This document shows positions 1 to 10,335 of a DNA stretch of 61,163 nt, one piece after another. A program made the translations under genes and the position numbers. This stretch comes from Guillardia theta CCMP2712. Its lineage: Eukaryota > Cryptophyceae > Pyrenomonadales > Geminigeraceae. Below the pieces are notes generated by a model, which was not told the origin of the DNA, made no database searches, and worked only from the letters and a program-made list of their open reading frames with translations. The number at the start of each line of letters is the position of its first letter. Position 1 is the stretch's first letter. Location of the stretch: contig NW_005434608.1 in the NCBI RefSeq assembly GCF_000315625.1, forward strand, positions 254,018 through 315,180, read 5' to 3'.

Positions 1-118
1 CCCTCCCTCCCTCCCTCCCTCCCTCCCTCCCTCCCCTCCCTCCCTCCCCTCCCTCCCCTCCCTCCTCCCCCTCCCCCTCCCCTCCCTCCCTCCTCTCCCT
101 CCCTCCCTCCCTCGCACT
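1..118. repeat. CCCT-rich simple repeat at window edge
   Basis: Almost pure CCCT/CCT tandem runs up to about base 118, directly before the first recognisable exon acceptor (cag at 143-145). It probably lies inside an intron of the gene entering from the left. Confidence 0.9.
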
Positions 119-145
119 TCCAACTCTCTCACCCTCTCTCGCCAG

Positions 146-740
146 CATGCTCTCCAGTACGGGATCGACCCTGCCCGTCTTGTGCTGTGGGAGGTGAAGA
201 AAGGGGAAAGCCTTAGCCGCTTCCTCCTCTTTGCCGACCTCCTCCTCGACTCCCCTGCCCACTCCATTGATCCCTGGCAGATCCTTGAGGTACCTCCTCC
301 CTCCCCACTCAGCATGAGGTCACTGACTGCTTCCTGCAGAGTCTTCAAGCTCGATGCCCAGTGCTCTCCCTGCCCGGGCAGCAGCTGTACCAGAGGAGCA
401 CTGCTGCCATCCTGCGCTCGCTGTCACTTGACGACGTGTTCTTGGGTGAGGACAGACTGAGTGGAGATGGCACGTTGTATATCTTCATGATCATCATTCT
501 TCCTCCTCCTCCTCCTCCTCCTCCTCCTCTGCTGCTGATGCATCTTCGTCTCCTCCTCCTCCTCCTCCTCCTCCTCCTCCTCCTCCTCCTCCTCTAATAG
601 TGCTTCTCCTCCACTTCTGCCCTTCTCCCTCAGTCTTCCTTGTGACTGTTTTCCTCCTCCTCGTCCGTCGCTGCAGCGAGAGACCTCTTGGACTACGAGC
701 AGCTGGCCGTCAGGCTTGCCACCCACCCGGGGGCCATCAG
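146..740 (+). CDS. Unidentified protein, 5'-truncated, three exons visible
   Basis: Three exons join with consistent phase: 146-289, 340-445 and 677-740, separated by GT-AG introns of 50 and 231 bp; the second intron holds CTC/CCT repeats. The peptide starts HALQYGIDPARLVLWEV, continues with a Leu-rich stretch and ends ATHPGAIR. No family was recognised. The start lies left of the window. Downstream the plus strand is interrupted by a minus-strand ORF at 1101-1721, and a further plausible exon appears at 1788, so either the gene ends after 740 with an unseen exon or the minus gene is nested in its intron. The reading is supported by clean splice signals and phase only, not by homology. Confidence 0.45.
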
Positions 741-1100
741 GTGAAGTTCCTTGATGAGCATGCTGGACGTTGAGACTGAGGCAGGAGGACAAAGTCAGAC
801 CTCTCCGGTGTGATAGATTCGCAGAGAAATCAAAATTTCTCTCCTCCTCCTCTCGCTCCATCTTCTCGTTCTCCTGTGGCTCCTCGGCTCCTTCCAGGTT
901 GAGGCTCCGACTCCTCCGTGCTCCCTCTGAAGAATCCATCCGACAGGAAACAGTCTCGATCTCGCCGGCGGGGTCAGACTGCTTGAAGTCGCTTTCAAGA
1001 CCCTCTGGGACTTGCATCACAACGACGTGCTCCCTCGTCCTGCCCTCCCGGAGGAGACAGGCCTTCGTCGTCCTTACAAGAGATTTCACGTCGTCGTCCA

Positions 1101-1721
1101 TCAGTTGTGAAGCGCACAAGCTTCACGGTCAAGCTTGTCCTGCAGCTCTTGCAAGCGCTCCTTGCCCTCGGCTATCTCCCTCGCGTCTTCGCTGAACAGG
1201 TTGTATCTGATCTTCAAGCACCTCTTCATACACTTCACCGCACTCACTATCCTCGCTCGCTCCTTCTCCCACTGCACATCCACCGTCCTCGACCAAGGGC
1301 TCATGATCCACTTTGACATCTCCACAAACACCTCGGCCAGCAGCTTGTCGTCCTTGCCCTTCCTCTCCAGCACCTCTCTCGCCTGCTTCAGCGCCGTCCA
1401 CGCGCTCTGCATGGGGTTGAAGCAATCGTCGTCAGAGCCGTCGGAGTCAGCGGAGGCGTCCTTGTTGACGTAGGAGGAGTTGGCGTCGGAGAAGTTGGAC
1501 AGCACCTCCTTCTCGTACAACGATCGAGACAGCATGAGCACGGCTCGCACGCACTCCACCGAGTCTTCCTCAAAGTTGTCTATTTTCTCCTCGATCGCCA
1601 CCGTCAGCAGGTCCACAGCATCGTCGTACCTTCCTTCCTCGAACGCAGTTTCTGCGAACCCTATGCACTGATCGGCCGTCATGACGTCGTCGTGCGGGAG
1701 GACCCTCTTCTCATCCTGCAT
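1101..1721 (-). CDS. TPR protein resembling NASP-type histone chaperones
   Basis: An uninterrupted 206-residue ORF starting at ATG 1719-1721. Residues 15-40 (AETAFEEGRYDDAVDLL) form a TPR helix pair, followed by ECVRAVLMLSRSLYE, an acidic Asp/Ser segment (DSDGSDDD), a second helical pair (AWTALKQAREVLERKGKDD) and a helical C-terminus (CLKIRYNLF). A TPR interrupted by an acidic insert is the layout of SHNi-TPR proteins (NASP, Hif1, Sim3), nuclear carriers of H3-H4. The assignment rests on this layout and a general sequence feel, not an alignment. NASP proteins are usually longer; minus-strand coding-like sequence at 760-1119 in another frame might be a further exon. A generic TPR protein is the alternative. 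Confidence 0.45.
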   Translation of the reverse strand: MQDEKRVLPHDDVMTADQCIGFAETAFEEGRYDDAVDLLTVAIEEKIDNFEEDSVECVRAVLMLSRSLYEKEVLSNFSDANSSYVNKDASADSDGSDDDCFNPMQSAWTALKQAREVLERKGKDDKLLAEVFVEMSKWIMSPWSRTVDVQWEKERARIVSAVKCMKRCLKIRYNLFSEDAREIAEGKERLQELQDKLDREACALHN

Positions 1722-1787
1722 ATTCTCACCCTCCTCCGCCTCCTCCTCCTCCTCCTCTGCTTCTGAAACATTGCATGCTCGCTTCAG

Positions 1788-1870
1788 ATCATCTATGTGA
1801 ACGCGTGGGACGGGAACATCCGCTCCTATGCCCCCTCTCAGCTGCAGCAGGCAGCGTGCAGAAGACCTGG
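1788..1870 (+). CDS. Isolated plus-strand exon candidate
   Basis: After a cag acceptor at 1785-1787 the plus strand reads IIYVNAWDGNIRSYAP in an open frame, followed by an ambiguous donor near 1870. It could be a late exon of the gene at 146-740 (making the minus-strand TPR gene nested) or the remains of another gene. No family recognised. Confidence 0.2.
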
Positions 1871-2319
1871 GGGGACTCAGTAGGAGGGAGTATGACAGAG
1901 CAGACTATGGGCTCACCTGATATTGAGGATACCCCATCTCCCTCCTCTGTTCACCTCCCCGTGGGTCTTCTTCAGCTGAGGATCAACCAAACCGCAGGCT
2001 ATGGCCACGAGCCAAGAGACGAGGATGAAGTACTTGACGGACGGCATGCTCTGATCGGCTCAGATCCCGGGCATCTGCCGACATGTGGTTCAGGCCGAGG
2101 AAACATCTCCCCCTATCAGCATCCTTCTCTCACACAGACATACAGCATCCTAACCTCCTCATGCAGCATGTGATACATCTCGTTGGGATCTTGCGCTACA
2201 CATACGCGCCCCTCCTCTCCTTCCTAACTGACTCTCTTCCCTCCTCTCCCGCAGGCCTTTGAGGCAGGCTTGTGAGGCAGCCGCCTTCAAGTGGCCGCGA
2301 TGATGAGTAGTCACGCATG

Positions 2320-2680
2320 ATTGGACCGTGCCCGGCCGCCCCGCCCGGCCCCTCGGAGCCGGGCCTCAGGCCGGGCCCGGGGCTCATCCTCTCAGTCCCC
2401 CCCCCGCCGGTGGGCCGGGCCGGACTCCGGTCCGGGTCACGAGTGACACACCGTGGCGCAGTGCCGCACCGGGCCGCGGGGGGCCGGGGGATCGGACCGC
2501 CGGACCGGACTCATGATTCGCAATGAGAGAGTCGCTGTGTACAGTGCCCCCCGCCGAAGGAGTGTATTCCGAGAGCGGCTGAGTGCCTCCCGCCCCCCGC
2601 GACTCAGTCCCGGCGGGCCGCCAGCGCCCGGCCGCCGCCAGCCCCGGCATCGAATCACTGAGGCGGACTTCCAACAAGCT
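2320..2680. repeat. GC-rich dispersed repeat, copy 1
   Basis: A block of very high GC (GGGCC/CCGG runs) interspersed with ACTGAG-type words. It shares the word TCACTGAGGCGGAC with copy 3 (about 21272) and a CCGGGTCAC-GAGT word with copy 5 (about 58938). Long ORFs on all frames here are composition artefacts. Confidence 0.6.
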
Positions 2681-2789
2681 TTGCCACTACCAGGAGTTAC
2701 TGTTACCAGGGCATGGCGGGGGCAAGCAGCGACGGAATGCGCACTGCAAACGCCGCCAGTATGAGCAGGAGCGACCGGACGAGGTGAAG

Positions 2790-3361
2790 TAATGAGGTGT
2801 CTTCTATGTTGAGATGTTTGTCGCTCAAGTGTGTGTTGAGCGTGCTCATAATTCCATCGGGCCCAAGCAAGCTTTTGTTCGAGCATACTCAAAGTTTGTG
2901 GCGAGATGAGATGACATGCCTTCTATCATGTGTGTGCGGAGTGCAATCAAGGGAGAGACTGTGCAAGACAGAACACTGTTCTGATTTGAGTCAAGGGGTG
3001 CAAAGGAGGTTCTCATTCTTTCTCAGACGCTTCCCGCTCCATGCTTCGGCGTTAGCTTGGTTGATACACTTGGCCATGCAAACTCATCCACGCGGCTCGA
3101 AGCCTTATCCAACGATCTACTACAAACGAGTAGACTCTCTGGCGGGTGGTTCTACCGCACTCTTGTGAGTGGATCATCGCTCGTTTGATCGCAATCTTGC
3201 TGATTCCGCCATGTGCAGAGAGTCTCTGAAGCAAATGAACGTAACTCCATCTCTACCACCAAAGTCGGTCCTGTTCTCGTCGGCAAGAGGATCTTTACCG
3301 GGATATCCGGACAGAAATCTTGACTTGTTTGCAACAATGAATTGGTTCTCGGTCTCTGCAG
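2790..3361. other. Stretch without a confident gene
   Basis: Between the GC-rich repeat and the first exon of the RCC1-like gene. Several open frames exist, but none has recognisable content or convincing splice boundaries. It may contain the start of the downstream RCC1-like gene. Confidence 0.4.
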
Positions 3362-5951
3362 GAGGTGGATGAAATTGAACATGTTTCTACCAGTGAATCA
3401 ATCTGCAGGTTTTCATTCCTGTGGTATTCGCAGATACTTCAACTCGTCCAAGCACACACTTCCAGTTGACTACTCCACATTCGACCACATGTCACCAGAT
3501 GATGCTCCCGGACAGCTGAGGTTTGTACCCTGTCGATCAAGGTTCAACCTCCTGACTCTCAGGAACAGATGTTGGGGCATGTACGACTACGGTCAAATCC
3601 ATCCCTTGCCGTTGCCATTTGGGGAGGCCTCGAAATTGAGGAGATGTACAACAAGTGGAGGTTGCTTTCGGGATCTTATTCAGTCTGCCAGGCACCGGGG
3701 ATAGCAGTCGCACAATCACGCTCGGTCAATCGATGGCAAAGGGGCTCCCCCCCATCCCTCTGCAGGTGGTAGAGAGAGACTGTTGGGATTGGGACGACGG
3801 GTGGAGAAACATTTCTGCCGGTCATTCAGCGAGCGTGAGACATGAATCGCCCTCTAAGTTTGCAGCAGGATGGCTGCACACATGTGGGATCCTCGCCAAC
3901 GGAACGATGCTGTGCTGGGGAAACAACGCCAACGGGGAGCTCGGGACGCCCTAGTGAGACCTCTGTGGTGCGGTCTTGCGAGGGGAGCTGACGTGTGATG
4001 GAGTTGGAATGCCTCGGATGGGATAACATGTCAGGGTCAGAGTCAGAGCGACAACTGCATCGTGCGACTGGAGGGCACCTGGGTGATTGAGCAAGAGTGC
4101 CGAAAGATTCCCTCCGACCTGACGTTGAACTTGTAAGGCCCTCACGGAGACTGGTGGAGTATCAGCTGGAAGACAGCACACATGTGCCATCATGTGCACT
4201 CCTACCTCACCCAAGGCTGTAGACTCATTCACAGTAGTCGGTGAGAGATTGCTTCATCCCTTCCTCCCTCGCTTCTGATTTGTTGCAGGTGCCCCGTACG
4301 CTATGCCCTGGCCTTCGTCTCCTCCAGAGACTTGCACGCAAGGCGTTGTCAAGTGAGGAACAGACGGGATCTGCCTTGTCAGCCCTTGCTGAAGGCGACG
4401 CAGGTGCTGGGGGGATGATACGTTCTATCAAGCTCAGAAAGGGGTGGATGAGTTGTTCAAAAACGAGCAATACGACGACTTTATCAGCGTGTGTACAGCA
4501 ACTGCTCATTCTTGTGAGAGCTTCACCCGTTTGCTCGAGTATTAGCATCCTGATAACTTCTTCTGCTGCCAGGCGCTGTAAGACGGGAAGGATCCTTGTA
4601 TTGCTGGGGTTATGATGGGAACACGAGAACGACGATTCCAGCAGCGTACGCTGCTCAGAAATGGATCGCAGTGCGATGCAAGGTCATTTCCGAACTGATC
4701 GAGTGAGGAGGAGGGACTGATTTGCAGACAGGGAGCCCACACTTGCGGGCTGACTACCCCGAATGCAATCGGCCGATCTACTCTTATATGCTGGGGCTAC
4801 AGTGGGTACGGACAGACAAGCGTGCCTTACTTTGAGAAACAAGTACGTTGACCGGTCAAGGTGAAGGATCAACTGAATCAGCCCCTCGTCTGTAGGTATT
4901 GATCCCACAGAATTCGTCGACAGTACCAGAAATTCAGATTCTGGTGACTTTTGCGAGCCCGGATGCACTGACTGAAAGCGACTGAACTGCAATGCTGTCA
5001 GCAACTTGACCGGAGCGTCCTCACGTTCGACACTGGCGATGTCAACACATGCGCATTATGGCAGTTGACCGAGGTCTGAATGCCTCCATCCTCTCGCCCC
5101 GATGTCACTCTTCTGACTGGTCGCTCCCTCTCAGGCGGAACAGACTTGCGACACTGCCAACTCAATCCCCCCAGCTCTCAACGGACAGTAAGTGAAAAGC
5201 ATGCTGAACCCACGGCCTTGACAGCCTCGTGCAAGGTGCTGGGGCGACGGCTCATACGCGCAGAGCAACCTCCCTCTGCGTCCTCTGGGATATACGGCAA
5301 TCAAGATCTGTGACGTGCTGATCTGGAACAAGATAACGGTGAGGAAATTCTCTGTGAAATCTTCCAGCTGATGACTTCTACTTCCTTGCTCGTCAGGCTG
5401 GCTCGGCGCATACATGTGGGATCACTATCGACGACCCCGGTCAAGACTGTTCCCAGGTCCTGTTTCCCCGTCCTAGCGTGCTGGTTGTGAAACATGACAT
5501 GTCCGTACAGGAGTCGAGATGCGACGAATACCCTCCTCCTCTCTGCAACCCAACCTGCGATCCTCGCACTCGCTATCCGGGAGCTCCCATCATCAAATGC
5601 CCGCGGTATGTGAAAGGATACCTGATAGGCGTCTCTCCAAGGTGAAACCGCAGGAACGTCTTGCATGCTGAATGGTATGACATGCTCTGCAGATTCAACC
5701 CCGGGGACGGGAACTCTCCTCTTTGCGTTCCAGCAAGAACCAACTACATGAGGAAATGACATGCTGGACGAGGCAAGGCATCAAGACTCTCTGCTGACTC
5801 TTCTTCCTCTCAGGTGTTGGGGCTCGGACAGCAATGGTCAGATCTTCATGCCAGGGAGCAAGGCATCCGAGTTAACCCCGGACTTCCTCTCCGTGTCTTT
5901 CTTTGCATGCCTGCTGCTCCTAGGAAGAGCTCACGATTACAGTGTTGGATA
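3362..5951 (+). CDS. RCC1/BLIP-II-like repeat protein, many short exons
   Basis: Exon-sized pieces flanked by cag acceptors and GT donors encode repeated Cys-Trp-Gly motifs typical of RCC1-like beta-propeller blades: RCWGMYDYGQI (3565), TCGILANGTMLCWGNNANGEL (split here: TCGILANG, LCWGNNANGEL; 3860-3950), SLYCWGYDGNTRTTIP (4590), LICWGYSGYGQTSVP (4780), CWGDGSYAQSNLP (5235) and RCWGSDSNGQIFMPG (5816). Introns are about 50-100 bp. RCC1-like propellers act as interaction scaffolds or exchange factors; this Cys-Trp-Gly variant is also seen in secreted and surface proteins. The start is uncertain (first good exon EVDEIEHVSTSESIC at 3362). The last exon runs to a stop at 5951, just inside the minisatellite, so the 3' end may have been displaced by that array. 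The exact exon chain was not phase-closed. Confidence 0.55.
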
Positions 5952-6478
5952 AACCACGATTACAGTGTTGTATAAACTACGATTACAGTGTTGGATAGAC
6001 TACGATTACAGTGTTGATAAACTACGATTACAGTGTTGGATAGACTACGATTACAGTGTTGGATAAACCACGATTACAGTGTTGGATAAACTACGATCAC
6101 AGTGTTGGATAGACTACGATTACAGTGTTGATAAACTACGATCACAGTGTTGGATAGACTACGATTACAGTGTTGGATAGACTACGATCACAGTGTTGGA
6201 TAGACTACGATTACAGTGTTGGATAGACTACGATTACAGTGTTGGATAGACTACGATTACAGTGTTGGATAGACTACGATTACAGTGTTGGATAAACTAC
6301 GATCACAGTGTTGGATAGACTACGATTACAGTGTTGATAAACTACGATTACAGTGTTGATAAACTACGATTACAGTGTTGGATAGACTACGATTACAGTG
6401 TTGGATAAACTACGATTACAGTGTTGGATAAACTATGATCATAGTGTTGGATAAACTACGATTACAGTGTTGGATAAA
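5932..6478. repeat. 22/23-bp minisatellite
   Basis: About 25 tandem copies of a unit reading CTACGATTACAGTGTTGGAT with AAA/AGA variants. Units with GTTGGATA (23 bp) and GTTGATA (22 bp) alternate irregularly, and ATTACAG alternates with ATCACAG. It immediately follows the last RCC1-like exon. Confidence 0.95.
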
Positions 6479-6654
6479 CTCTACCTCAACTTATCGTGCA
6501 TAGCATGACGAGATTGTTCGTTTCCCTCACCTTGCCCGGCTTGTTCTGCATGTCGTTCGCAAAGGACTACGAAGCCCGCCTCGGCGTCGGCTTCAAAGAG
6601 AATGGCGGGAGGGGAAGTGAACGGATGGGCTGATGAGCAGGCAGGATGAAGGAA

Positions 6655-6762
<108 letters not shown>

Positions 6763-7124
6763 AGGAAGGAAGGAATGATTGCAGGCAGGCTGGTAGACAA
6801 GCGAGGAAGTAGGATACTGCAGACTTTTATGTGAGCAAAACATCTTGAAACATCGAGACTGAAGGACAATAGCTCGAGGCAGATCTTGTTTGTGTTCATC
6901 AGCCAAAACCTTTGTGATCCGTTCAACTGAGGCAGAGATTGCAACAAGAGTTGCAAATTGCAGGAGGTTTGATCTCTGCTGTATGTTGTTTTCATCCTGT
7001 TATTTAAATCTCCTTCGCGATGGCCATGTTTGACAATACTTTTGCTCAGCCCCGTCAGACTTGAGAGGAAACAAGCGAAGAGTGCAAGTTTTCTTGGACG
7101 TGACAAGATCCATCCTGTAACAGG

Positions 7125-7572
7125 ATGAGGCTCCACATCGAGTGGTTGCGATTGCTGATGACCATGTTCATGCTCTTGACTATAGTGGCAACCAACCATG
7201 CCCGGTGCATCCTAGCAACCATCCAGTACAGCGAGAAGTACACAGACAGCACCTACGAGTACAGGTGAAGTCACATCAACAGAGGAGCCGGGGACATGAC
7301 AGTGCTGGCATGCTGCAGACACGTCATCCTCCCCCAAGAGACTGCTCGCATGTGCCCCAAGAACAAGCTGCTGACAGAAACTGAGTGGAGGAGCCTCGGG
7401 GTGCAGCAGTCGAGGGGATGGGTTCACTATGCCATCCACAAGTTGGTCCCGTCGTCTCCTCAAGGATACTTCTGACACATCTCCGTGCAGGCCAGAACCG
7501 CACATCCTCCTCTTCCGTCGGCCTCTTGGAACTGATCCTGTACCTCCAGTCATGAGTTGGTTGTTGCGCTGA
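7125..7572 (+). CDS. CKS1: Cyclin-dependent kinase regulatory subunit (CKS1)
   Basis: Three exons (7125-7264, 7319-7441, 7491-7572) close to 114 aa. The core matches CKS proteins throughout: [51 protein letters not shown], including the basic/aromatic anion-binding pocket (the Arg of EYRHV, the Ser of QQS, the Trp of GWVHY, the Arg of LFRR). CKS binds CDK1/2 and docks phosphorylated CDK substrates during the cell cycle. CKS proteins are usually 75-90 aa and start just before the YS-KY motif. Here the in-frame ATGs at 7125, 7158 and 7164 add a hydrophobic leader ([12 protein letters not shown]). Either the true start is in an unseen upstream exon or the protein carries an atypical N-terminus. 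It is tail-to-tail with nicastrin. Confidence 0.9.
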
Positions 7573-7887
7573 CTGCGATACAGGTGACAGGAAAGGTAGT
7601 TGACAAGGCAGAGCAGAAGTGAAACGAACGTCTTGCTCCTCCGCTCATGCTGCGAACTCCTTACTGATCGTCCCCTGCGTTCAAACCCTTGCCTGCTCCA
7701 GCGGCCGAACGATGCCGAATGTTCTGGTGCTGGTGTCATGGTTTATTATCTCCTATTCCTACAACATTTTCTCTCCTTCTCTTCTTTCCTCCGCTTGCCT
7801 GTACACTTGTCTTGATATGTCAGTCGGAGACTATCGGCCTGTCTGAGGAGAACGGAGCTCGGTCTACCTGTATCCGTTAAAGATCCT

Positions 7888-10101
7888 TCAGTTGTGCTTG
7901 AATCGTCTCTCATAGTACTTGCTCATGCTAGAAACCAACAAGAAGGTGCAGGCGCACAAGACAAGACCGCACGCAAACACGGCTTGCTCGACTGTCGTCT
8001 CCTCCTCTAGGTAGACCATGGCTCCAAGGTTCAGCTGCCAGTTCGACTCTGTCCACACAACATGGGACATGTTGCGGTCGCCCTGAGACAAGACGAACTG
8101 AGACTGGTTGACATCCCATGCCACACCGAGAGGAAGAGCGTCTTGAAAGAAGGCGAAGGATCGGACGCACTTGCCCTGCAGGCAGCGAAAGTGCTTCACA
8201 GGCTGACAGGAGCCCGACGGATCGCAACAGTCGCAGGCTGAGGCTTCCTTGCTCGTCTCGTTCACTTCTCCTGGAGCAGAGGTGGCCATGGCAAGCTGCT
8301 CAAAGAGGAAGCGCTCCCTCTCGCTCGGGCCGCGCAGGGTGGGAGGCTGGTAGACGGACGTGTAGGATGAGGACGGGGCTTCCTGCTCCGAATGCTTCCA
8401 CATGATCTTCCCTGCAAGCTCCCTCACCAACGTGCAGTTGGCGTGCAGGGCAGGAGCTTCAGCTCCTGTGGACAGGCTGTACAGGACCATACTCAGACGT
8501 GAAGCTGCCCGACACAAGCCCTCGGCCCGCAGCTCGGCTCCTCCGCTCTGAATCTTGTCGAAGCGGCTCTGATAAAAAGGGTTGGTGAAGTGGGAGCTGT
8601 ATCCTGCAAGCAGAGCCCTTCCCTTGGGTGCCTTTGCCAACTTGCGAGCTTCCTGCTGCCCCGTCGCCTCCTCCAAGACGCTGCCCACAATGGTTGAGGG
8701 TGGGAATGGCAGGCCCTCGTCAGGGGAAGCGACTCCCGCAACCCCCGGGACGGAAGCTTGTTTGAGCACGAGCTCTCGAGCCTTCACTGAGGAATCGGAG
8801 GGCGAGCAGCCAGTATGGAAGAAGAGCCCCTGAGACTCTCCCAGCTCTCCACCGGCTGACGTCAGCTGGTCGACTTCAAGCACGAAGTCTATGGGGTTGT
8901 CCCGCAGCTGGACGATCTCGGGGGATAGCATGGGAGGGTCGACGCAGACATCGTTGGGAAGGCCGTTGGAAGGAGAGGTTTTGATCTTGCGGCAAGAGAA
9001 GTTGGCTATGTCACTGAGGAGCTTTCGGGAGCCTATATGGTCCCATTGCTCCCCTTGCAACAGCGCGAAAACGATAGGAGTACCCGCCAGCTCCTGCATC
9101 TTTCTTCGCACATCCTTGAGGGCATCGGCAGCAGCGATCAAGGCCACCACAGCAGATCCTTGGGAGGAGGCTCCCTCGGCAAGGTCATGGAAGAACGCGC
9201 TGGAGTCCATGGCTGCTGCTGCGACAATGATTCCTTGGGAGGGCGGAGGGGGGAACGAGGGAGAGTCGACGGACCAGATGTTGTACCCTCCCAAGGGCAG
9301 ACACGTCTGCTTGCCGATGCAATCATACGAGGTCGGTTCCTTCTGTCGAGCGCATGTCGGCTGAGCCCATGACACTGGGTGGGTCTTGGAGGAGGTGCAC
9401 TCGAACCCAAAGTCGCAACACGACCCTGCACAGTTGGGCCTGCAGTTGGGACAGCACGAGTCCACCTGTTGTAGCTCCCACCAGCTCTCCTGCTCGAGGC
9501 GGAAGCCTTGGAAGACGTCCATGTAGAAGTTCATCCTCACGACCAGGGCTGGCATCCAGGGCTTCACCTGCGCTATGAGCCCTTTGAGCTGGGCCGTCCT
9601 CGACGAGTTCACAGCGATGATAGGGAAGTTGAAACTCTGCTCCGAGAGGCTGTTCCCTGGGACGTTCCACTTCCCACTGCACCCAGATGGAGCTTTCTGC
9701 TCCTCACACTTGCAGTAGCGCATGGGGTTAGCTGGTGAGAAAACCCCCGACGTCGGCAGGTCGTCGGAGCGGGCAAGCAGGATACCTGAACATCTACTGG
9801 ACTTCTTGAGCGCCAGCATGTTCTCTAGAGTGAAGAGATCCTCGTTGAGGAGGACCGCCCTCCTAGACACGTCCTTATCTTGAAACAAGGCATCCAGATC
9901 CGCCTGCTTTTCCGCAACTACCAACCTCCCTGCCTCCCCTCCTGCCATGGCCGACCTGCATCCCACGGCGCCCAGGTTGTTAATCAGTGTGGTGCATGAA
10001 ACCTCGCTGTTTAGTTCCATGCGCATGATGGGTTCCGCCATGGCGGCGCTCGCTGCCGCCACCAACCACATGGCCCTCCATACCCACCGGCATGCTGGCA
10101 T
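7888..10101 (-). CDS. NCSTN: Nicastrin (gamma-secretase subunit)
   Basis: A single intronless 737-codon ORF. There is an N-terminal signal peptide (MPACRWVWRAMWLVAAASAA), a large Cys-rich luminal part and one transmembrane helix near the C-terminus (about residues 705-728, FACGLVLCACTFLLVSS), followed by a short basic tail. Family marks are NFPIIAV after a WNVPGNSLSE segment, MDSSAFFHDLAEGA, VVALIAAADAL, GEQWDHIGSRKLL (the DYIGS site reads DHIGS) and TNPFYQSRFDK. Nicastrin is the substrate-gating ectodomain of gamma-secretase, which with presenilin, APH-1 and PEN-2 cuts membrane protein stubs. Animal and plant nicastrins are about 650-710 aa, so the length fits. Lack of introns is notable beside intron-rich neighbours. 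Confidence 0.93.
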   Translation of the reverse strand: MPACRWVWRAMWLVAAASAAMAEPIMRMELNSEVSCTTLINNLGAVGCRSAMAGGEAGRLVVAEKQADLDALFQDKDVSRRAVLLNEDLFTLENMLALKKSSRCSGILLARSDDLPTSGVFSPANPMRYCKCEEQKAPSGCSGKWNVPGNSLSEQSFNFPIIAVNSSRTAQLKGLIAQVKPWMPALVVRMNFYMDVFQGFRLEQESWWELQQVDSCCPNCRPNCAGSCCDFGFECTSSKTHPVSWAQPTCARQKEPTSYDCIGKQTCLPLGGYNIWSVDSPSFPPPPSQGIIVAAAAMDSSAFFHDLAEGASSQGSAVVALIAAADALKDVRRKMQELAGTPIVFALLQGEQWDHIGSRKLLSDIANFSCRKIKTSPSNGLPNDVCVDPPMLSPEIVQLRDNPIDFVLEVDQLTSAGGELGESQGLFFHTGCSPSDSSVKARELVLKQASVPGVAGVASPDEGLPFPPSTIVGSVLEEATGQQEARKLAKAPKGRALLAGYSSHFTNPFYQSRFDKIQSGGAELRAEGLCRAASRLSMVLYSLSTGAEAPALHANCTLVRELAGKIMWKHSEQEAPSSSYTSVYQPPTLRGPSERERFLFEQLAMATSAPGEVNETSKEASACDCCDPSGSCQPVKHFRCLQGKCVRSFAFFQDALPLGVAWDVNQSQFVLSQGDRNMSHVVWTESNWQLNLGAMVYLEEETTVEQAVFACGLVLCACTFLLVSSMSKYYERRFKHN

Positions 10102-10254
10102 GCCCTGCCCGTAAATGCTCCCTGAGGCGAGCCCTGCAGCAAAAGAAACAGTGCTGTAATGATCACTTATCTTTGATGAGTAATCTATCTGTATGTAGTC
10201 TACTTTAACTTAACTTTAGTAGGTATCCACTTCTTACTGAGTCACTCGCGTGAG

Positions 10255-10335
10255 CTGCGGCCCGGGCCCAACGATATTGCCCGGGCATCGGGCCCCGGGC
10301 CCCGGGCCCGGTGTCGGCCGGGATGACTGAGAGGT
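10255..10335. repeat. GC-rich dispersed repeat, copy 2 (short)
   Basis: An 80-bp block of CCGGGCCC-type palindromic words ending in GGGATGACTGAG. It resembles the other four GC-rich blocks and lies just upstream of nicastrin. Confidence 0.5.

Noticed and set aside
2317-2892. Several 60-150-codon ORFs in the GC-rich block
   Set aside because: All frames are open because stop codons are rare at this composition; no splice signals or family similarity.
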